NCBI GenBank assembly: GCA_002224055.1
Contig: AZLU01000360.1
Location: forward strand, 1 to 25,736
Reading direction: 5' to 3'
Source of the DNA: Pezizomycotina sp. ARF18
Taxonomy: Eukaryota; Ascomycota
Length of the DNA: 25,736 nucleotides
This document shows, piece after piece, positions 20,969 to 25,736 of the stretch; the stretch's first letter is position 1; every line of letters starts with the position of its first letter. The position numbers were made by a program, and so were the translations under genes. The notes beneath the pieces are model-generated. The model had not been told where the DNA came from and did no database searches. It was given only the letters and a program-made list of their open reading frames with translations.

Positions 20969-21915
20969 TCACGCTACTGGATTAGTTCCGAATGTTCCCT
21001 CAGAGACAAATACGCTGGACTTCTGAGGCCCTGATGGTCTCCTGACCCGCAGAGACTTGACGATCTTTGATGCCAGTGACGATATTTTGGCGTTGTACTG
21101 GGTGCGGAGGTTATCCATTGCGGGAAGACAGGATATTATGATGGCGAGGTTAAGTTCGAGGCTGAATGGAAATAGCAAGTAATGGCATTAGTAAAATTCC
21201 TAGGCTAGGCGTGTTCCGGGTAATCATGATACAGGCCAAGCCGATCTTGTGAATGTTGTCTACGTCCCCTGCCGCCTTGCCCTGAGCTAGAACATCTAAT
21301 AATCTCGCAATACGGACACTTTTCGCTTCAGTTAGCTATTAAGGCATTGGATCGTTCAGGATGGAGTTTACTCACATTGACCCGGCAGAGAATATGCCAA
21401 TGATAGTAATCTTGTCCTGCTTCCGCCGCAGGTTGGGTTGAGCAACCTTCTATACCGGGGGCGGACTATTATCATTTCTCCAGATCAGCATAAAACCCAC
21501 CCTTGGAATAGTATAACCCAAAAAGAAACGGAGAAACTAACAGTATAAGAAAGTCGTTGAGTACCGTAAACCCTCCCCAGATGGTGTAACTGTTCCGCCT
21601 GTCGAGCCGCAGGGCGACGAATATGATGCTCAGAGTGTTAAAAATGATAATGAGCCAAAATTCCGTCCATAGATCTTTAGCATGTGGCATGTGGTATAAC
21701 ACGGTTAGGAGCGATTTTAACGTCGTCGTGGTATCGTTCGTCATCCCGCTAGACTCGAGAACCTTCGATACGTTTGCCAGGACCGAGGGCGTATCGAACA
21801 CTTTCGGGATGGCTTGCCGCATGGGTAAGTCAGTGTACGTGAAGCTTTCGACGAAGATGCCGAGCCCTATAATCTCTTGAAATTGGGCATCGGTGAGACC
21901 TGTATCGTACACCAT
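20969..21915 (-). pseudogene. PTH11/SAT4-type multi-pass membrane protein remnant, frame-broken
   Basis: From ATG at 21915 an extracellular-looking leader with possible N-glycosylation sites (NVS, NDT) leads into a first membrane helix, FWLIIIFNTLSIIFVALRL. A second helix follows: LNDFLILLVSPFLFGLYYS. The stop is at 21472. In another frame 21446-21376 gives PNLRRKQDKITIIGIFSAGS, which resembles the cytoplasmic loop and next helix of the fungal PTH11/SAT4 (rhodopsin-like) family. It is followed by a GTGAGT donor at 21375. VRIARLLDVLAQ lies near 21320, and LELNLAIIISCLPAM (about 21160-21110) matches the last-helix region of that family. The tail is basic and polar. About three helices expected in the middle are missing, so the gene seems internally deleted as well as frame-broken. 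Members of this family are fungal receptor-like proteins; a ligand cannot be inferred. Confidence 0.5.
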
Positions 21916-23078
21916 CTTTGCCCCCTCCGTCTTATAAGAGATTCTGGCCCTTGATAAATTTGTCCTTCAGACGTTACTAGTAAGAACGTTGTCTTTGTGT
22001 TACTTTGACTCCACCTCTTAGCTCGTTCCTCAGTGGAGCACCTATTGAAACCCGGGGAAAGTAGGCATATAAATAAAGCTTGAGGGTTTAGGGTAACGTG
22101 GAGAAAGGGAGAGGGTTCGATCATCGCCGGAGGACTTGAGGTTATTAAGTAATGCTATCATGGACGGGCGTGATGTTACATTCTTGACAATATCGCGCTT
22201 AACCTATCGGCAATTTATTTCCGTAGTCTAACTCTCTGTCTGAAACACTCGTCACAATCGAAAGCTCTTCTCTGGACCAGCCCTGCTCCGATGAGAATCT
22301 GACATTTTTTATGTAAAAGGAACTGCTGTAAAATAGCAGTGGCAGCTCACCACCAACAATACACGAACTTGATGGCAACGCTGGAAGCTTGTCCAAAGGC
22401 ATTTCTTCTCATCTCAACTCCTCGCCTAAGTTTAGCGGAAGAATTGTGGATCCCACTAGTCGCGCCATCTACCGCTTCGGCAGGTGGTGGATTAAACAGC
22501 AGAAACGCTCATATCTAGAGAATGTAACTCTGCAAAAGAGATCTCAACTCTTTTCGCCGATTGGGAAGAGTTAGACGAACGCCAGGAAGAAAAATGCAAG
22601 GGAAGTATTGTCCGAGGACATATAAAGATGTTGATCCAATAGCCCAGGGCCGTCTGAAAACAACGAACCTCCGAAAGCACAGGCAAGCCTGAATGCTCAA
22701 CTAGCGAAAGTCTCGGCCGCGAAGCCTGGAAGTTCCCGGGTGGTGGAGAAATGCTGAAAGTTTGCGGGGATTTTCAGGAGAAATATCGCTGATACCTGTC
22801 ATAGCAGGACTGATAAAGTATCTGCCTGAGCGACTTGTTAACGTGTTTTTCAAGTTCAAGGCCTTAAGTGCGATCATATCTATGAGGCTTGGGTGGTTCA
22901 TGGGCAAAGCGGTCCTCTACATATAGGTATAATATTGGAGCCATCATAAGATCGGTTTGATATGAGGCGTACTAGAGATTATTATAACTTCTGTAAATAT
23001 CAGGAAAAGGTAAAAATCCATTCGTACATTCGCTAAACTTTAGAATAAGTACTACCCGCTCCTTCTTATACCATACCA
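21916..23078. other. 1.1 kb flank of the AT-rich block, one coding-like stretch
   Basis: No gene is identified. On the plus strand between about 22390 and 22925 several open pieces follow each other in shifting frames (HLNSSPKFSGRIVDPTSRAI, LFADWEELDERQEEKCKGSI, SLIPVIAGLIKYLPERLVNV). This resembles the broken-gene pattern seen elsewhere in the window. A resemblance of the last piece to the middle part of P450s is too weak to call. From about 22940 the sequence becomes AT-rich and leads into the RIP block. Confidence 0.3.
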
Positions 23079-25736
23079 TTTTTTACTATTCTTTTCTATT
23101 TTATTCTATCGCTAACTAGTATAAAATTTTAAAACTCTTATAAAATATTAAAAAAAAAAAGATAAGTAATAACTAATCTAAGGCTTTAATTTTATTTATA
23201 AAATATATTTTATTATCGATATTATAAAAAAATAATATATTACGGAGCTATCGGGGGTTTTAAAAGGTATTATTAGAAAAGAAAACTCCTATAGACTTTT
23301 AATCGATAATAGTAAATAGCGTCGTTATATATAGGAATATAGCTAATAAATCTTATTATAAACCGTTAAATCTATATAAGTATTTAAAAGCTACCTCCGT
23401 CTAGTACTAAGGATTATATACGCTTACTTTAAAACTAATTTTAAGGTAATTATCCTTCTATATAGCTTTAAATTTTTCTTTTATAGTTATAAGAAGAAAA
23501 TTCTTTAAACGTTATAAAATCTTTAGAAGATTTTACTATATCTCTAGAATATAAAGCTTTAATTCTATTAAAAAAATAAAAAATAAGATATTTTTAAAAG
23601 CGGGTTTAATAATTAAAAAAAAAGCTTAACTCTTTCTATACTTTAACTATAAAGATTTCTATATAATATTTTTAAGTTCTTATATTAAAGAATAAAATCG
23701 TTTCTAGGACCTTTTAAAAACTAATTTTTAGTATATTAGATAGTATAAAGATTATTAACTTCGCGGTTAAAAACATTTAAGAGTTAACTTAAAACTATAA
23801 GTATACTTAATATTAAAAAAATTATATAGGCTAACTTAAAAGCTCTTAACGACTAGCTATAAATAATTCGAGTATATAAAAAAGATTTCTAGATAAAAAA
23901 TAGCATAGAGCTTAAAATAGATTAAAGAGATTCTATTTTTTTTTAATACTTTTAATAAAACTAATCTCTCCTTTCCTACTTCCTTTAAATTTATAAAGAT
24001 TTAAAAAGATTATAAAACCTTAGTTAAAATCTTCTCCTTTAAATTAGTATCGTACGAAAAAATAAATTATTAGATCTTATCGTTTTTTAAAGCGATTATC
24101 TCTTCTCTAAATTTATTTTTTTAAAGGATTTAAAAGCTCTAAGATAACTTATATAATCTTAAGAATATAATATTCTTCTTTATAAAAATAATAGAGCTTT
24201 AGATATTAATTATAAAAGTATATCTTTTAATCTAAAATATAAGAATTTATTTTATTATATCTTTTTAATTTAATACTCTCTACGGAGTTTTTATTTACTC
24301 CGATATATTATCGTTCTATTATCTTTATAGAGAACGTACTAAAATTACCGTATTAACGGATAATATTTATAAAATAATTTAATAAATAGATTTTAATAAA
24401 ATTAAAATTTATTTATTTTTTTAAAATTTTAAAATCTTTTCTTAATATTATTTTAATTTTTTTTAAACGTCTTTTTCTAAATAATAGTACCTTAATAATT
24501 TTTTAACTTAATTTTTAAAGTATCTCTAAATACTTTATTTATTTCTTAAATCTTAGCTCTAACCTTTTTAATATTTAATATATTAAAAAAATATTAAGTA
24601 AATTATAAAAGTATTTAAGATTTTATATTATTAATTCTATTATATCTTTTATATAACGAGAATAATTATATTAACCGTATAAAATCTATAAAAGATCTAA
24701 TATAAAGAATAGCCTAATTAAATTAAGTTTCTTATTCTACGTAATAAAAAAAAATTTAATAGCGTAAAAATAAGTAGAACTATTAAAATCTTTATTAATT
24801 TTTTATTTCTTTTTCGTATTACTTTAACGTCTATATATATTATATAGAAATAGTTTAAACTTAGAATAAGATTAATAATAATATTAGAAAGTATTAAAAA
24901 CTTTATATAATTAATACTCTTTAAGAAAAAATAAAGCTAATTTAAAATATACTTTACTATTCTAAGATATATTATATATAAAATATCTAGCTTAAAGATT
25001 ATAAAAATTATAATCCCGAGGTTTAAGAATATTATTATTAGTATATTAAACTTTAATTTTTAAAAAATCTTCTTCGTCTTTTATTCGCTAGTTATATTTT
25101 TTATAATTCTATAGCTTATACTTATTATAATATTTATAATTTTTAACTCGTCTTAAGAAACTTTATATATTAGGTAAAATATTTATAATATTTTTAAAAG
25201 TTTAACTTATTTTATATAATTAGCTAGCTATATTACTAATTAAGAAAAAATAATATAATTATATCTATTTACGTAGCGTATAAAGATACTATTTTTATAA
25301 ATATATTCTAGAGATTTTAAAATTTCTATAGTATTTTTAAATTATAGATCTAAGTTCTCGATAAGAAATTTATTTAACTATCCTTTTTAGAAAATAAAAA
25401 ATAACGTAAATAAAATAATTAATTATTAATATTTTATTATAAAATCCGCGTTAATATTTTAATCGTTATAAACTAGCTAGATTTTTTCGCTAATAAAATT
25501 AAAAAGAAATATAATATCTAAACTATAAATAATAGTATTAATATTTTTCTACTCTAAATTTTCTTTTACTCTTATTTTACTAATCTCTAAAATTTATTTT
25601 TAAATAAATTCTCTTTTTATTTCTATTTTTTAATCTTTATCTCCATACTATATTATTAGCATATACTTCTTACTCGTATAAGATACTATTAATCTCTAGA
25701 ATATTTTAATAATAGTATATAAAGTCTTTTACTTCT
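23079..25736. repeat. AT-rich block with saturated RIP signature, probably an old transposon or repeat
   Basis: Composition changes abruptly at about 23079. In the 2.65 kb that follow I find only four CpA steps (C at 23774, 23904, 25644 and 25660) and no TpG, while CpG, CpC, CpT and GpC steps remain and TpA is very frequent. Loss of both CpA and TpG with gain of TpA is what repeat-induced point mutation leaves on both strands of duplicated DNA in Pezizomycotina. No ORF survives. The original element cannot be identified by eye; a mobile element is the usual source but is inferred. The block runs past the right window edge. Confidence 0.85.

Noticed and set aside
22080-22100. Telomere-like repeat (TTTAGGGT)
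   Set aside because: A single unit only, with no tandem array, so it says nothing about a chromosome end.
22740-22925. Second cytochrome P450 fragment (piece IAGLIKYLPERLVNVFF)
   Set aside because: Only a vague likeness to the middle part of fungal P450s; no I-helix, ExxR or heme loop follows before the RIP block.
1-22930. RIP as the cause of the broken genes
   Set aside because: CpA and TpG are common throughout this part, and the lesions are mainly indels, not C-to-T changes in CpA context.
23079-25736. Specific transposon identity (Tc1/mariner, gypsy or LINE) for the AT-rich block
   Set aside because: RIP has removed every readable motif, and I see no terminal repeats within the window; naming a family would be a guess.
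1-25736. tRNA, rRNA or CRISPR array
   Set aside because: No cloverleaf-like set of arms, rRNA signature or regularly spaced repeat was seen; a CRISPR array is not expected in a fungal nuclear genome.

Overview
The window looks like an accessory, gene-poor stretch of the nuclear genome of a filamentous ascomycete (Pezizomycotina). Three things point there. Several genes belong to fungal families: a DUF3638/DUF3645 giant protein, a trichodiene-oxygenase-type P450, LaeA-like methyltransferases and a PTH11/SAT4-like membrane protein. The introns are short (about 55-77 bp), with GT...AG ends and often a CTAAC branch site. The right end is an AT-rich block with the signature of repeat-induced point mutation (RIP).

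Layout, left to right. 1-2140 (+): C-terminal part of a DUF3638/DUF3645-type protein, cut by the window edge. 2516-4308 (+): cytochrome P450 with four recognisable introns. 4533-6010 (-): Thr-rich, probably secreted protein with a Cys-rich C-terminal domain. 7481-8636 (-): platelet-activating-factor-acetylhydrolase-like secreted esterase. 10240-11475 (-): coding-like but unidentified. 12216-14459 (-): LaeA-like methyltransferase with introns. 17881-18871 (-): second LaeA-like methyltransferase, apparently without introns. 20969-21915 (-): PTH11/SAT4-like membrane protein remnant. 23079-25736: RIP-saturated AT-rich block. The stretches between, up to about 3 kb, hold no gene I can name.

No recognised gene is readable in a single frame. 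Family motifs are well kept, but the frame switches every few tens of codons, mostly through one- or two-base indels, and splice sites are often intact. This is either a cluster of fairly young pseudogenes or, quite possibly, sequence with uncorrected long-read indel errors. The two readings have very different consequences and must be separated before any gene here is called dead.

Taken together (P450, two LaeA-like methyltransferases, a secreted esterase, a PTH11-like receptor candidate and a secreted Thr-rich protein), the content fits an accessory region, possibly tied to secondary metabolism or host/environment interaction. No polyketide synthase, NRPS or terpene synthase backbone gene is visible, so a biosynthetic cluster is not established.
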